A stretch of 64,000 bases of DNA from Salvelinus alpinus (GCF_045679555.1 NC_092122.1:9344102-9408101); one strand, 5' to 3'; counted from the first letter of the stretch, positions 1 to 12,487 are shown. Made by a program: numbers and translations. The notes: generated by a model from the sequence alone, not told the origin.

Positions 1-3000
1 CCTACCATCCCAGCACCCTAACTGACACCCTGACCATAACATCCTAGCGCCCTAACTGACTCCCTGACCCTACCATCCCAGCACCCTAACTGACTCCCTG
101 ACTCTACCATCCCAGCACCCTAACTGACTCCCTGACTCTACCATCCCAGCACCCTAACTGACTCCCTGACTCTACCATCCCAGCGCCCTAACTGACTACC
201 TGACCCTACCATCCCAGAACACTAACTGACTCCCTGATCTTACCACCCCAGCACACTAACTGACTCCCTGATCTTACCACCCCAGCACCCTAACTGACTC
301 CCTGACTCTACCATCCCAGCACCCTAACTGACTCCCTGACTCTACCATCCCAGCACCCTAACTGACTCCCTGACTCTACCACCCCAGCACCCTAACTGAC
401 TCCCTGACTCTACCATCCCAGCACCCTAACTGACTCCCTGACTCTACCACCCCAGCACCCTAACTGACTCCCTGACTCTACCATCCCAGCACCCTAACTG
501 ACTCCCTGATCTTACCACCCCAGCACACTAACTGACTCCCTGATCTTACCACCCCAGCACACTAACTGACTCCCTGATCTTACCACCCCAGCACCCTAAC
601 TGACTCCCTGACTCTACCATCCCAGCACCCTAACTGACTCCCTGACTCTACCATCCCAGCACCCTAACTGACTCCCTGACTCTACCACCCCAGCACCCTA
701 ACTGACTCCCTGATCTTACCACCCCAGCACACTAACTGACTCCCTGATCTTACCACCCCAGCACCCTAACTGACTCCCTGACTCTACCATCCCAGCACCC
801 TAACTGACTCCCTGATCCTACCATCCCAGAACCCTAACTGACTCCCTGATCTTACCACCCCAGCACCCTAACTGACTCCCTGACTCTACCATCCCAGCAC
901 CCTAACTGACTCCCTGACTCTACCACCCCAGCACCCTAACTGACTCCCTGACTCTACCACCCCAGCACCCTAACTGACTCCCTGACTCTACCATCCCAGC
1001 ACCCTAACTGACTCCCTGACTCTACCACCCCAGCACCCTAACTGACTCCCTGACTCTACCATCCCAGCACCCTAACTGACTCCCTGATCTTACCACCCCA
1101 GCACACTAACTGACTCCCTGATCTTACCACCCCAGCACACTAACTGACTCCCTGATCTTACCACCCCAGCACCCTAACTGACTCCCTGACTCTACCATCC
1201 CAGCACCCTAACTGACTCCCTGACTCTACCATCCCAGCACCCTAACTGACTCCCTGACTCTACCACCCCAGCACACTAACTGACTCCCTGATCTTACCAC
1301 CCCAGCACACTAACTGACTCCCTGATCTTACCACCCCAGCACCCTAACTGACTCCCTGACTCTACCATCCCAGCACCCTAACTGACTCCCTGATCCTACC
1401 ATCCCAGAACCCTAACTGACTCCCTGATCTTACCACCCCAGCACACTAACTGACTCCCTGATCTTACCATCCCAGAACCCTAACTGACTCCCTGATCTTA
1501 CCACCCCAGCACCCTAACTGACTCCCTGACTCTACCATCCCAGCACCCTAACTGACTCCCTGACTCTACCACCCCAGCACCCTAACTGACTCCCTGATCC
1601 TACCATCCCAGAACCCTAACTGACTCCCTGATCTTACCATCCCAGCACACTAACTCCCTGACTCTACCACCCCAGCACCCTAACTGACTCCCTGACTCTA
1701 CCATCCCAGCACCCTAACTGACTCCCTGACTCTACCACCCCAGCACCCTAACTGACTCCCTGACTCTACCATCCCAGCACCCTAACTGACTCCCTGACCC
1801 TACCATCCCAGCACCCTAACTGACTCCCTGACTCTACCATCCCAGCACCCTAACTGACTCCCTGACTCTACCATCCCAGCACCCTAACTGACTCCCTGAC
1901 TCTACCATCCCAGCACCCTAACTGACTCCCTGACTCTACCATCCCAGCACCCTAACTGACTCCCTGACTCTACCATCCCAGCACCCTAACTGACTCCCTG
2001 ATCCTACCATCCCAGCACCCTAACTGACTCCCTGATCCTACCATCCCAGCACCCTAACTGACTCCCTGACCCTACCATCCCAGCACCCTAACTGACTCCC
2101 TGACCCTACCATCCCAGCACCCTAACTGACTCCCTGACCCTACCATCCCAGCACCCTAACTGACTCCCTGACCCTACCATCCCAGCACCCTAACTGACTC
2201 CCTGATCCTACCATCCCAGCACCCTAACTGACTCCCTGACCCTACCATCCCAGCACCCTAACTGACTCCCTGATCTTACCACCCCAGCACCCTAACTGAC
2301 TCCCTGATCTTACCATCCCAGCACCCTAACTGACTCCCTGATCTTACCATCCCAGCACCCTAACTGACTCCCTGATCTTACCACCCCAGCACACTAACTG
2401 ACTCCCTGATCTCACCACCCCAGCACCCTAACTGATTCCCTGACTCTACCATCCCAGCACCCTAACTGACTCCCTGATCTTACCACCCCAGCACACTAAC
2501 TGACTCCCTGATCTCACCACCCCAGCACACTAACTGACTCCCTGATCTCACCACCCCAGCACCCTAACTGATTCCCTGACTCTACCATCCCAGCACACTA
2601 ACTGACTCCCTGACTCTACCATCCCAGCACCCTAACTGACTCCCTGACTCTACCACCCCAGCACCCTAACTGACTCCCTGACTCTACCATCCCAGCACCC
2701 TAACTGACTCCCTGATCTCACCACCCCAGCACCCTAACTGACTCCCTGATCTCACCATCCCAGCACCCTAACTGACTCCCTGACTCTACCATCCCAGCAC
2801 CCTAACTGACTCCCTGACTCTACCAACCCAGCACCCTAACTGACTCCCTGATCTTACCATCCCAGCACCCTAACTGACTCCCTGATCTCACCACCCCAGC
2901 ACCCTAACTGACTCCCTGATCCTACCATCCCAGCACACTAACTGACTCCCTGATCCTACCATCCCAGCACCCTAACTGACTCCCTGATCTTACCACCCCA

Positions 3001-5413
3001 GAACCCTAACTGACTCCCTGACCCTACCATCCCAGCACCCTAACTGACTCCCTGACCATAACATCCTAGCGCCCTAACTGACTCCCTGACCCTACCATCC
3101 CAGCACCCTAACTGACTCCCTGACTCTACCATCCCAGCACCCTAACTGACTCCCTGACTCTACCATCCCAGCGCCCTAACTGACTCCCTGACCCTACCAT
3201 CCCAGAACACTAACTGACTCCCTGATCTTACCACCCCAGCACACTAACTGACTCCCTGATCTTACCACCCCAGCACCCTAACTGACTCCCTGACTCTACC
3301 ATCCCAGCACCCTAACTGACTCCCTGACTCTACCATCCCAGCACCCTAACTGACTCCCTGACCCTACCATCCCAGCACCCTAACTGACTCCCTGACTCTA
3401 CCACCCCAGCACCCTAACTGACTCCCTGACTCTACCACCCCAGCACCCTAACTGAACCCTAACTGACCCCTGATCTCCCCACCCCAGCACCCTAACTGAC
3501 TCCCTGACTCTACCATCCCAGCACCCTAACTGACTCCCTGATCTCACCACCCAGCACCCTAACTGACTCCCTACTCTCCCACCCCAGCACCCTAACTGAC
3601 TCCCTGACTCTACCATCCCAGCGCCCTAACCCTGACTCCCTGACTCTGACTCCCATCCCAGCACCCTAACTGACTCCCTGACTTACCACCCCAGCACCCT
3701 AACTGACTCCCTGACGCTACCATCCCAGCACCCTAACTGTCTCCCTGACCCTACCATCCCAGCACCCTAACTGACTCCCTGACTCTACCATCCCAGCACC
3801 CTAACTGACTCCCTGACTCTACCATCCCAGCACCCTAACTGACTCCCTGACTCTACCATCCCAGCACCCTAACTGACTCCCTGACTCTACCATCCCAGCA
3901 CCCTAACTGACTCCCTGATCCTACCATCCCAGCACCCTAACTGACTCCCTGATCTCTACCATCCCAGCACCCTAACTGACTCCCTGACCCTACCATCCCA
4001 GCACCCTAACTGACTCCCTGACCCTACCATCCCAGCACCCTAACTGACTCCCTGACCCTACCATCCCAGCACCCTAACTGACTCCCTGACCCTACCATCC
4101 CAGCACCCTAACTGACTCCCTGATCCTACCATCCCAGCACCCTAACTGACTCCCTGACCCTACCATCCCAGCACCCTAACTGACTCCCTGATCTTACCAC
4201 CCCAGCACCCTAACTGACTCCCTGACTCTACCATCCAGCACCCTAACTGACTCCCTATGTCCCACCCCAGCACCCTAACTGACTCCCTGATCTTACCATC
4301 CCAGCACCCTAACTGACTCCCTGATCCTACCATCGCAGCGCCCTAACTGACCCCTGACTCTCCATCAGACCCTAACTGACTCCCTGACTCTACCATCCCC
4401 CAGACACCCTAACTGACTCCCTGACTCTACCATCCCAGCACCCTAACTGACTCCCTGATCCTACCATCCAGCACCCTAAGTCCCCTACTCCCTGGCTCTA
4501 CCATCCCAGCGGCCTAACTGACTCCCTGACCTCCCATCCAGCGGCCTAACTGACTCCCTGATCTTACCACCCCAGCACCCTAACTGACCCCTGATCCTAC
4601 CACCCCAGCGGCCTAACTGACTCCCTGACCTACCATCCCAGCACCCTAACTGACTCCCTGATCTTACCACCCCAGCACACTAACTGACTCCCTGATCTCA
4701 CCACCCCAGCACCCTAACTGACTCCCTGATCTTACCACCCCAGCACCCTAACTGATTCCCTGACTCTACCATCCCAGAACCCTAACTGACTCCCTGACTC
4801 TACCATTCCAGCACCCTAACTGACTCCCTGACTCTACCATCCCAGCACCCTAACTGACTCCCTGACTCTACCATCCCAGCACCCTAACTGACTCCCTGAC
4901 TCTACCATCCCAGCACCCTAACTGACTCCCTGACCCTACCATCCCAGCACCCTAACTGACTCCCTGACTCTACCACCCCAGCACCCTAACTGACTCCCTG
5001 ACTCTACCATCCCAGCACCCTAACTGACTCCCTGATCTTACCATCCCAGCACACTAACTGACTCCCTGATCTCACCACCCCAGCACCCTAACTGACTCCC
5101 TGATCCTACCATCCCAGCACACTAACTGACTCCCTGATCCTACCATCCCAGCACCCTAACTGACTCCCTGATCTTACCACCCCAGAACCCTAACTGACTC
5201 CCTGATCTTACCACCCCAGCACCCTAACTGACTCCCTGATCTTACCACCCCAGCACCCTAACTGATTCCCTGACTCTACCATCCCAGAACCCTAACTGAC
5301 TCCCTGACTCTACCATCCCAGAACCCTAACTGACTCCCTGACCATAACATCCCAGCGCCCTAACTGACTCCCTGACCCTACCATCCCAGCACCCTAACTG
5401 ACTCCGGGACTCT
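1..5413. repeat. 34-bp minisatellite array, about 159 copies
   Basis: The whole stretch is a head-to-tail repeat with a 34-bp period, of the form CCTGACTCTACCATCCCAGC followed by ACCCTAACTGACTC. Copies differ at a few positions: GACTCT, GATCTT, GATCCT or GACCCT; CCATCCC or CCACCCC; CACCCT, CACACT or GAACCCT. The array runs off the left edge, so its full size is unknown. It ends near 5413, where unique sequence starts. Blocks of variant copies recur in the same order, which indicates segmental duplications inside the array. Copies between about 3430 and 4660 are ragged, with many small indels. The minus strand is G-rich, with several GGG runs per unit. It lies on the 3' side of the cped1 first coding exon, so probably inside a cped1 intron. 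Confidence 0.97.
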
Positions 5414-6351
5414 ACCTGTGACCTTCTCCGAGCTTAGAGAGTCTGGTTAGTGCCAGTGGTCAAATGCTGGAACGTCCTCCCATACACACTTTCAGCCAAT
5501 CAGTGTCAAAACAGCAAACAAGCATCCAGATCTTTCTGGCAGGGGTTCCACTCTGAACACCACCAAACGTGCTCCACACATATGTGGTGAGTTTGAATGC
5601 CGCTCTGATGGGAGTACCAGTGCCATTGAATCATAGCGTGTATGTGTGCGCGAGTGAGGCTGCGTTCCATGGCTTTCTGATCCCTGATCCTGCTGTGTTC
5701 CTGCCTCCTGCCCTGGGACTGGATGGGGCTGTCAGGGTCTGGAAGAGACTCAAAGGGGATAAAGCGCTGGAAGATCACATTCCGTAACTCTGATCTAACA
5801 CTTCCTACTGGCCTACTGCTGGAGCACTCACCCCGCTAGCACCCCTGGAAAGCCTGGGACAGCCATACACAGGTGCTGACTGCATACACACGCACATGGA
5901 CACACACTCACACACACGCATTGCAAACCTATAACACAAACACCCTTGCCAAAATGCCCCATCCCTAACAACTCTCCAGCAATTCCAATCACCATCCCAC
6001 CCCAGACAGATACAATACTGAACACCCCATACACACAGTGTGAAGCTAGTCATTATGACATGCCACAGAGGGTAACAGGCACAAACACTACAGTGGCAGG
6101 GCTTTTGTAACGATGGCTCTAGACATGCCAACAAGCAACCCCCCCAGTCACACTCAATGTCAACTATGAAAGACTCCTTTGAGTATATCATGAAAGGAGA
6201 AATAAGGGCAATGTAATGGCTCAGACATCAAACTTCTGATTCACAATAAGTCCAACATTCAGAACTGTTCGGGTTGTTTCTAGAAGTCGGAGTTGCACTC
6301 AACAGCTAAACTGAGGCAGTGTGTCTGTGGTGGGTAACAAATTTGGCTGTG
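5414..6351. other. Unique sequence with unassigned open frames
   Basis: This stretch follows the 34-bp array. Around 5569-5787 the plus strand has an ATG-initiated 72-codon frame, and 5506-5778 on the minus strand is open as well. The minus frame reads plausibly protein-like just after an AG at about 5790 (it contains FQRFIPFESLPDPDSPIQ). I could not match either frame to a known family. The minus strand is the cped1 strand, so a cped1 exon is conceivable, but it does not resemble the part of CPED1 expected next. The rest, 5800-6351, is non-coding with CA-rich patches. Confidence 0.35.
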
Positions 6352-6355
6352 ACAG

Positions 6356-6591
6356 TGTAACGGATGTGAAATGGCTAGCTAGTTAGCGGGTACGCGCTAA
6401 TAGCATTTCAATCGGTTACGTCACTTGCTCTGAGACCTGAAGTAGGGTTTCCCCTTGCTCTGCAAGGGCCGTGGCCTTTGTGGAGCGATGGGTAACGATG
6501 CTTCGTGGGCGACCGTTGTTGATGTGTGCAGAGGGTCCCTGGTTCGCGCCCGTGTCGGGGCGAGGGGACGACGTAAAGTTATACTGTTACA
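6356..6591 (+). repeat. 5' LTR of the compact LTR element
   Basis: 236 bp with TGTAAC and GTTACA ends. It differs from the other LTR at roughly nine positions by eye, for example at the GGGCCGTGG segment and the CGTGGGCGACCG segment. Confidence 0.8.
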
Positions 6592-6654
6592 TTGATGCTG
6601 TTGACCCGGATCACTGGTTGCTGCGGAAAAGGAGGAGGTTGAAAGGGGGGTGAG
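6592..6654 (+). other. Interior of the compact LTR element: PBS-like and polypurine tract
   Basis: 63 bp. The left end resembles a tRNA-primer binding site, although the expected TGG is TGA here. The right 30 bases are almost all purine and abut the second LTR, as a polypurine tract should. Confidence 0.65.
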
Positions 6655-6890
6655 TGTAACGGATGTGAAATGGCTAGCTAGTTAGCGGGTACGCGCTAAT
6701 AGCATTTCAATCGGTTACGTCACTTGCTCTGAGACCTGAAGTAGGGTTTCCCCTTGCTCTGCAAGGGCCGCGGCTTTTGTGGAGCGATGGGTAACGACGC
6801 TTCGTGGGTGTCAGTTGTTGATGTGTGCAGAGGGTCCCTGGTTCGCGCCCGTGTCGGGGCGAGGGGACGGTCTAAAGTTATACTGTTACA
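6655..6890 (+). repeat. 3' LTR of the compact LTR element
   Basis: 236 bp, the same length as the first LTR, followed immediately by the ACAG target duplication. Confidence 0.8.
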
Positions 6891-6894
6891 ACAG

Positions 6895-8253
6895 CTCGCT
6901 TTCTCCCTGTCAACCACATAGTCAACAAGTCCAACAGACTGCCTCTCTCTGTCTGTTTCCCTCTCTATATCTCTCTCAACACCATCCCTCCTTCTCCCCT
7001 CTCCTTGTTTATTTATTATGTTCTTCCTCTCCAAGTGGCCAAGACAACCTGAGAGAAGGAAAAGTATGACCTAATAGAACAACTGTTCCAGGAACAATTT
7101 CCAAATTTAGCCCATAATGGTAAAGGTTAGAAGTGGGTAAGTAGAGCTGATCTAGAATCAGATGTTAGAGGTAGATGGTAACCAGAGAGCTGTGTGGTGA
7201 CCTGAGGTACTAGCAGCTGATCTATGGCAGCGGTCAATCTTGTCTGAATACAACACACACTTCCTGAAAGACTGGAAAGCAAACACAGTAACAGTGGGAT
7301 TACCAGAAAATACTCTCACAATTACAGAGCAGTCTGTCATCCAATTGTGTTACCCAAATGCACCTATGACACACATATGCACAAACACACACTGTTAGTC
7401 TTTGTCACACATTCATACACACACTCTAGCTAGCCCAAACAATGTCAACGGAGGCTATAATGGTCAAGGCATAGGCAATATTTGAGGCAGCTGGGTAATA
7501 AATACATTTAAATCCCTCATGTTTGGTTTACCTCAGATTATGTCAGCTGTCATTTTATGGATGCATGAGAGCTGTCAAAGGACGGGTTTCAGACAACGAA
7601 TCACTTAAAATAACCCGGGAAATTGATATGCAACCTTGTTTTTCTAAAGGTTCATACAGGTGTCAATCATCGGTGTGGAGCGAAGAGCTCGCATTAAATA
7701 AAGCCGCGCCCGGGATACTTCTAGAGCACATGTCCAGCTGACCAATGGGCATTGAGCCTCGAGCTCCAAGCAGGCTCATCTAAATACCTCAACACTAATA
7801 TCCATAGCAAAAAACGGTTCACTATTCTTAAGCAGTTTACGATACTTGTTAGTTATATAGGCTGACAACTAAATTACAATAGGCTCAACCTGTTAGTTAT
7901 ATAGGCTAAGCCAAGGAGTCAGCATCCAATAATGTTGTTGTTAGGCTTGAAGCTAAGGTTGTTGCTCATTAAAGTTAATGAAACTCAGACGGTGTTTTGA
8001 GCCCAAAGACAAAACACCGGCTGCATAGAGAGACATACATCCATTGCATGCAACTAACACAGCACTGTTTAAAGCCTATACCCATGTGTTTTGATGATGA
8101 AATGTCCTTTCCCATTGTGGGATGGAACAAAGCTTATCCTTGAATCTTCAATATTCAAGGTTCATCACAAGTGCAAGTAGGCTACCTAAAGCACAGGACA
8201 AAAATTGGACAATAGACAGCATTTCAGTGCACTTCTATCATAAGCCCACTTAC
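6895..8253. other. Non-coding, presumed cped1 intron
   Basis: I see no exon with matching splice sites or family similarity here. There are short CT- and CA-rich patches (about 6940-6985 and 7370-7430). The cped1 donor (GTAAGT on the minus strand) is at 8248-8253. Confidence 0.5.
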
Positions 8254-8502
8254 ATATCTGTCCCTTTCCAAAGCCTCCAGGGTAGAAATAAGCCTCGCAG
8301 GGTCCTGCAGATGTTCATCAAATACCTCCAACGCTCCAGTCATCATTGACTTGTTGCCTTCATCAGCCGCGGGTGGGCCGCCTTTGAACCGACTCCGTGC
8401 CACCATCAGGGTCTGGTAGAAAAGACACACCGCGACTCCTAGGAGCAATAACCGTCCGGAGCAATAACTGCGGCGGAGCGTCCAGAGCCGCCGAAGAAAC
8501 AT
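8254..8502 (-). CDS. cped1: cped1 first coding exon (partial gene)
   Basis: This encodes the first 83 residues of a protein matching the N-terminus of CPED1 (cadherin-like and PC-esterase domain containing 1, about 1,026 aa in human). What is visible is a short basic N-terminus followed by a hydrophobic signal-anchor segment at residues about 17-35 containing LLLLGVAVCLFYQTL, close to the human segment ending AICLFYQTL. The start is the first in-frame ATG at 8502. The exon ends in phase 0 at a GTAAGT donor. The family is a poorly characterised type II or secreted protein of the secretory pathway. The cadherin-like and esterase domains are encoded further on and are not in the window, or I could not find them. 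Tandem orientation with ing3 agrees with human synteny. Confidence 0.75.
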
Positions 8503-10261
8503 TCCCGTTTCACTCCCAACTTTGCTGGCAGAAGAATAAAGGCATACTATGTGGGAAGATATTTCGACTATTTCTTCTCCGAGTCCCACTCAGACCTCAC
8601 ACCACTCTGGCCGCTCTCCCGGCCGGATAGAAGGAACACAGAGCAGCGGGGATATCTGTAGAAACACGCACTTCAGGAATACTCAAAGACCTGGAACATT
8701 GTGCCGCATCTTATCTTTCAAATATGACCTGGTTGGTATTTCAGAGGGGGGTCCACGGTGTCCAAGAATCGTCACTATGGCAAACTCGAGTGTTGATTTG
8801 TGAGCTGGAACAAACAAACAAAACCTTTTCCCCAAAGTTGTTATTCCGTTATTCGTGTGAATGAAGTTAGATCAAAGTGAGCCACAGGCCAACTTTCACA
8901 TCCTAGAACACTATGGAGTTCAGAGAGAGATGGGGAAAGTTTTCACTCTCGCTTCCTTTGGGGAAGAGTGCCCCTCAGATGATTAAAAACATTATCGAGA
9001 AGCAGAACATCATGACTGTGGCTAGATCAGCCTCTGCTATTGCGCGCTGTCAGAAAACTGCCATTCCCATCCACAACCAAAGGCAGGACGCATGAAAACA
9101 TCCCGTCAGACACAGATAGAGCAAAACTGAAATTAGAAAAATTAAGAACTTCACCAAGACCCTGAAATAGGTTACAGACCACAAAGAGGGTTTCCACTAT
9201 ATACGGAGCGCGGGGGGGGGGGCGACTTCACCTGGTTTGGGTTAGGCTACCCTAAGAGGACAAAGTAAACAGTAGCCGAACTTCTTTTCCGTGCGGACGG
9301 CTGGATTACAGTGTCACACACAGGTCTACTGGTTCCCAAAATTAAAACTCCCTCGGGTAAAGAAAAAAAAAAGTGGAGTTTATACCATAGATCCGTTTCA
9401 ACTGGATAGTTGAGGAGTACTTGTAAAGTAACGGTTTTGAAATTCCACGATGTACACGGAGCGGTCTAAATGCGCACACATGCCTCCTCGGTCGGGGTCG
9501 AGGTATGCCCCCCTCATTCCAAATTGTGGTAAAAGACAGGGCTCACTCTTTGCTATTTGTGGCACACACACCAGTCCTCCCTTGGCTCATTATTTAGAGA
9601 AAGGAGTTGGAGCCCTGCTTTGTTTCAGTCAAATGTGGTGAGAGAGAGGCTATTGAAAATGTTCCCTTTTAGAGCAAGGGCTGAAAACATTTCCCCTTTA
9701 TTTGGTGAAGTTGTCAGTTCTCCAAGACACCCCAGGTTCCTTCTAAAAAATATAGCTATTATGGCAGTTTTGTATATAACAAAAAAAGTGTATACAATCA
9801 ATAACCACATTTGGTACAAGCAAATCCCCTTGTGTGTGAGGGCTGCAAGACTGCTGGTTTTCATTACTCTCCTCGAATCAGGGAAGGATTTAGACCTGGG
9901 ACACCATGCAGGTGAGCTGACTCATGGTAAATCAGTGGCATTCATTAATACATTTCCTGCCAAATAAAGAAAAACAGCAGTACATCAGCCCTTAAGGACA
10001 TAATTGAATAGCCCTGTTAGTACTGCATTTGTTGAGAGGTCAAATGCAATGTTAATGGGACGAGCAGGTCATCATTAAAAGACAGCGGTGTAATGGGTTA
10101 ACAGCTTACTTCATTATTTGATGTTTTAAAAAAAACCTCTAGACCACCTTTACCCCATACACAGAGATGATTTCAAAGCTATCCCTTGCCCTTCATTTGG
10201 CAAATCTGAACATAATTCTATCCTCCTGATTCCTACTTACAAGCAAAAACTAAAGCAGGAA
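8503..10261. other. cped1 upstream region, no gene seen
   Basis: This is 5' flanking and probable 5' UTR sequence of cped1 on the minus strand, including a G/C-rich patch and a G10 run near 9209-9221. An AATCAGGGAAGGATTTAGACC-type segment near 9878 resembles the dispersed repeat at 28672-28796. I found no convincing TATA box or exon. Confidence 0.4.
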
Positions 10262-12250
10262 GTATCAGTGACTTGCTCAATACGGAAGTGGTCAGATAAC
10301 GCAGATGCTAAGCTACAGGACTGTTTTGCTAGCACAGACTGGAATATGTTCCGGGACTCATCCGATGGCATTGAGGCGTATACCACATCAGTCACCGGAT
10401 TCATCAATAAGTGTATCGATGACGTTGTCCCCAGTGACCGTACGTACATACCCCAACCAGAAGCCGTGTATTACAGGCAACATCCGAACTGAGCTAAAGG
10501 GTAGAGCTGCCGCTTTCAAGGAGCGGGACTCTAACCCGGACGCTTATAAGAAATCCCTCTATGCCCTCCGACGAACCATCAAACAGGCAAAGCGTAAACA
10601 CAGGACTAACATTGAATCCTACTACACCGGCCCCGACGCTCGTCGGATGTGGCAGGGCTTGCAAACTATTACGAACTACAAAGGGAAGCCCAGCCGCGAG
10701 CTGCCCAGTGACACAAGCGTACCAGACGAGCTAAATTACTTCTATCGCGCTTCGAGGCAAGCAACACTAAAGCATGCATGAGAGCACCAGCTGTTCCGGA
10801 CGACTGTGTGATCACGCTCGCCGTAGCCGATGTGAGTAAGACCTTTAAACAGGTCAACATTCCCAAGGCCACAGGGCCAGATGGATTACCAGGAAGTGTA
10901 CTCCGAGCATACGCTTTACTGACATGTTCAACCTGTCCCTGTCTGAGTCTGTAATACCAATATGTTTCAAGCAGACCACAATAGTCCCTGCGCCCAAGAA
11001 TACCAAGGTAACCTGCCTAAATGACTACCGACCCGTAGCACTCACGTCTGTAGCCATGAAGTGCTATGAAAGGCTGGTCATGGCGCACATCAACACCATC
11101 ATCCCAGAAATCCTAGACCCATTTCGATTTGCATACCACCCCAACAGATCTACAGATGACGTAATCTTTATTGCACTCAACACTGCCCTTTCCCACCTGG
11201 ACAAAAGGAACACCTTTTGGGGGGCCTTCAGGTGTGCGTGCTTAGTCCCCTCTTGTACACCCTGTTCACCCATGACTGCGTGGCCAAGCACGACTCCAAC
11301 ACCATCATTAAGTTTGCCGACGACACAACGATGGAAGGCCTGATCACAGACAACGATGAGACAGCCTATAGGGAGGTCAGAGAGCTGGAAGTGTGGTGCC
11401 AGGACAACAACCTCTCCCTCAACATGATCAAGACAAAGGGGATGATCGTGGACTACAGGAAACGGAGGGCCAAGCACACCCCCATTCTCATCGATGGGGC
11501 TGTAGTGGAGCAGGTTGAGAGCTTCAAGTTCCTTGGTGTCCACATCACCAACAAACTATCATGGTCCAAGACAGCCGTGAACACCAAGACAGCCGTGAAG
11601 AGGGCATGACAACACCTATTCCCCCTCAGGAGACTGAAAAGATTTGGCATGGGTCTTCAGATCCTCAAAAAGTTATACAGCTGCATCATCGAGAGCATCC
11701 TGACTGGTTGCATTACTGCCTGCTATGGCAACTGCTCGGCCTCCGAGCGCAAGGCACTACAGAGGGTAGTGCGTACGACCCAGTACGTCACTGGGGCCAA
11801 GCTTCCTGCCATCTAGGACCTCTACACCAGGCGGTGTCAGAGGAAGGCTCTAAACATTGCCAAAGACTCCAGCCACCCTAGTCATAGACTGTTCTCTCTG
11901 CTAGTCTATGCTTCTACCCCCAAGCCATAAGACTACTGAACAGCTAATCAAATGGCTACCCAGACTATTTTCATTGACCCCACCCCTTTTTTTAATGCTG
12001 CTGCTACTCGCTGTTTATTATCTATACATAGTCACTTTACCACTACCTTCATGTACATATTACCTCGACTATCTTGTACCCCCACACATTGACGGTACTG
12101 GTACCCCCTGTATATAGCCTCGTTATTGTTGCTGTTTTTAAATGTTTTTTTATTTAGTTCATTTTTTTCTTAAATCCCCATTGTTGGTTATGGGCTTGCA
12201 TTTCACAGTAAGGTTGTATTCGGCATGTGCAACAATTATTTGGTAAATTT
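10262..12250 (+). mobile_element. Degenerate LINE (non-LTR retrotransposon) with its 3' tail
   Basis: Translated pieces on the plus strand follow the order of a LINE reverse transcriptase ORF. They are the linker (LRRTIKQAKRKHR), the RT entry (ATGPDGLP near 10872), motifs with LNDYRPVALTSVAMKCYERL near 11010, the RSTDD region near 11145, and the FADDTT motif near 11315, then the thumb region up to about 11600. Several frameshifts break the frame (about 10490, 10740, 10915 and 11230). The part between SHLDKRNT and LSPLLYTLFTHDC is missing, so RT motif A with its first catalytic Asp is absent. The AT-rich 3' tail ends near a GTTGTATTCGGC segment shared with 62549-63020. The element is dead. It lies between ing3 and cped1. 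Confidence 0.88.
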
Positions 12251-12481
12251 TGCAACAGTATAACATTTGTGTCGGTACAACACTTATAAAGCAATCAGTC
12301 CACATTGTAAGCCTGCTGTGAATCAAAACATTGGTGATTCAACAGCCATCTACATTTTGATTGTGTAGTCAAATACAATGGATACCTAGAGCTATGAAGT
12401 GCTACAGTTTGATCAAGAAGAGAGGCCATCGTTGACAGACGAAACCAGGAAACACGTGAAATACCAAAAGAACTTGATCAC

Positions 12482-12487
12482 TTTATT
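12482..12487 (-). terminator. ing3: Candidate ing3 polyadenylation signal AATAAA
   Basis: TTTATT on the plus strand reads AATAAA on the ing3 strand, about 815 bases past the ing3 stop codon. No better signal was noticed between it and the stop. Confidence 0.5.

Larger units (their letters stand above)
6356..6890 (+). mobile_element. Compact LTR retrotransposon (TRIM-like), 535 bp
   Basis: Two direct repeats of identical length (236 bp, 6356-6591 and 6655-6890) flank a 63-bp interior. Each repeat begins TGTAAC and ends GTTACA, the short inverted TG...CA ends of an LTR. The interior starts with a possible primer-binding site (TGATGCTGTTGACCCGG from 6593) and ends in a purine tract (AAAAGGAGGAGG, then GAAAGGGGGG) directly before the second repeat. 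The flanks are ACAG on both sides (6352-6355 and 6891-6894), a 4-bp target duplication. There is no coding capacity, so it would depend on another element's proteins. I recognise the LTR sequence as a common salmonid repeat. The TRIM classification is my inference from structure. It lies in the presumed cped1 first intron. Confidence 0.8.

Noticed and set aside
1-5413. Telomere-like CCCTAA motifs
   Set aside because: CCCTAAC occurs once per 34-bp unit. It is not a tandem hexamer, so it is a minisatellite and not a telomere.
6520-6565. tRNA-like B box (GGTTCGCGCCC) as evidence for a SINE
   Set aside because: The paired 236-bp repeats with TG...CA ends, polypurine tract and target duplication fit an LTR element better; no A box or cloverleaf is convincing.
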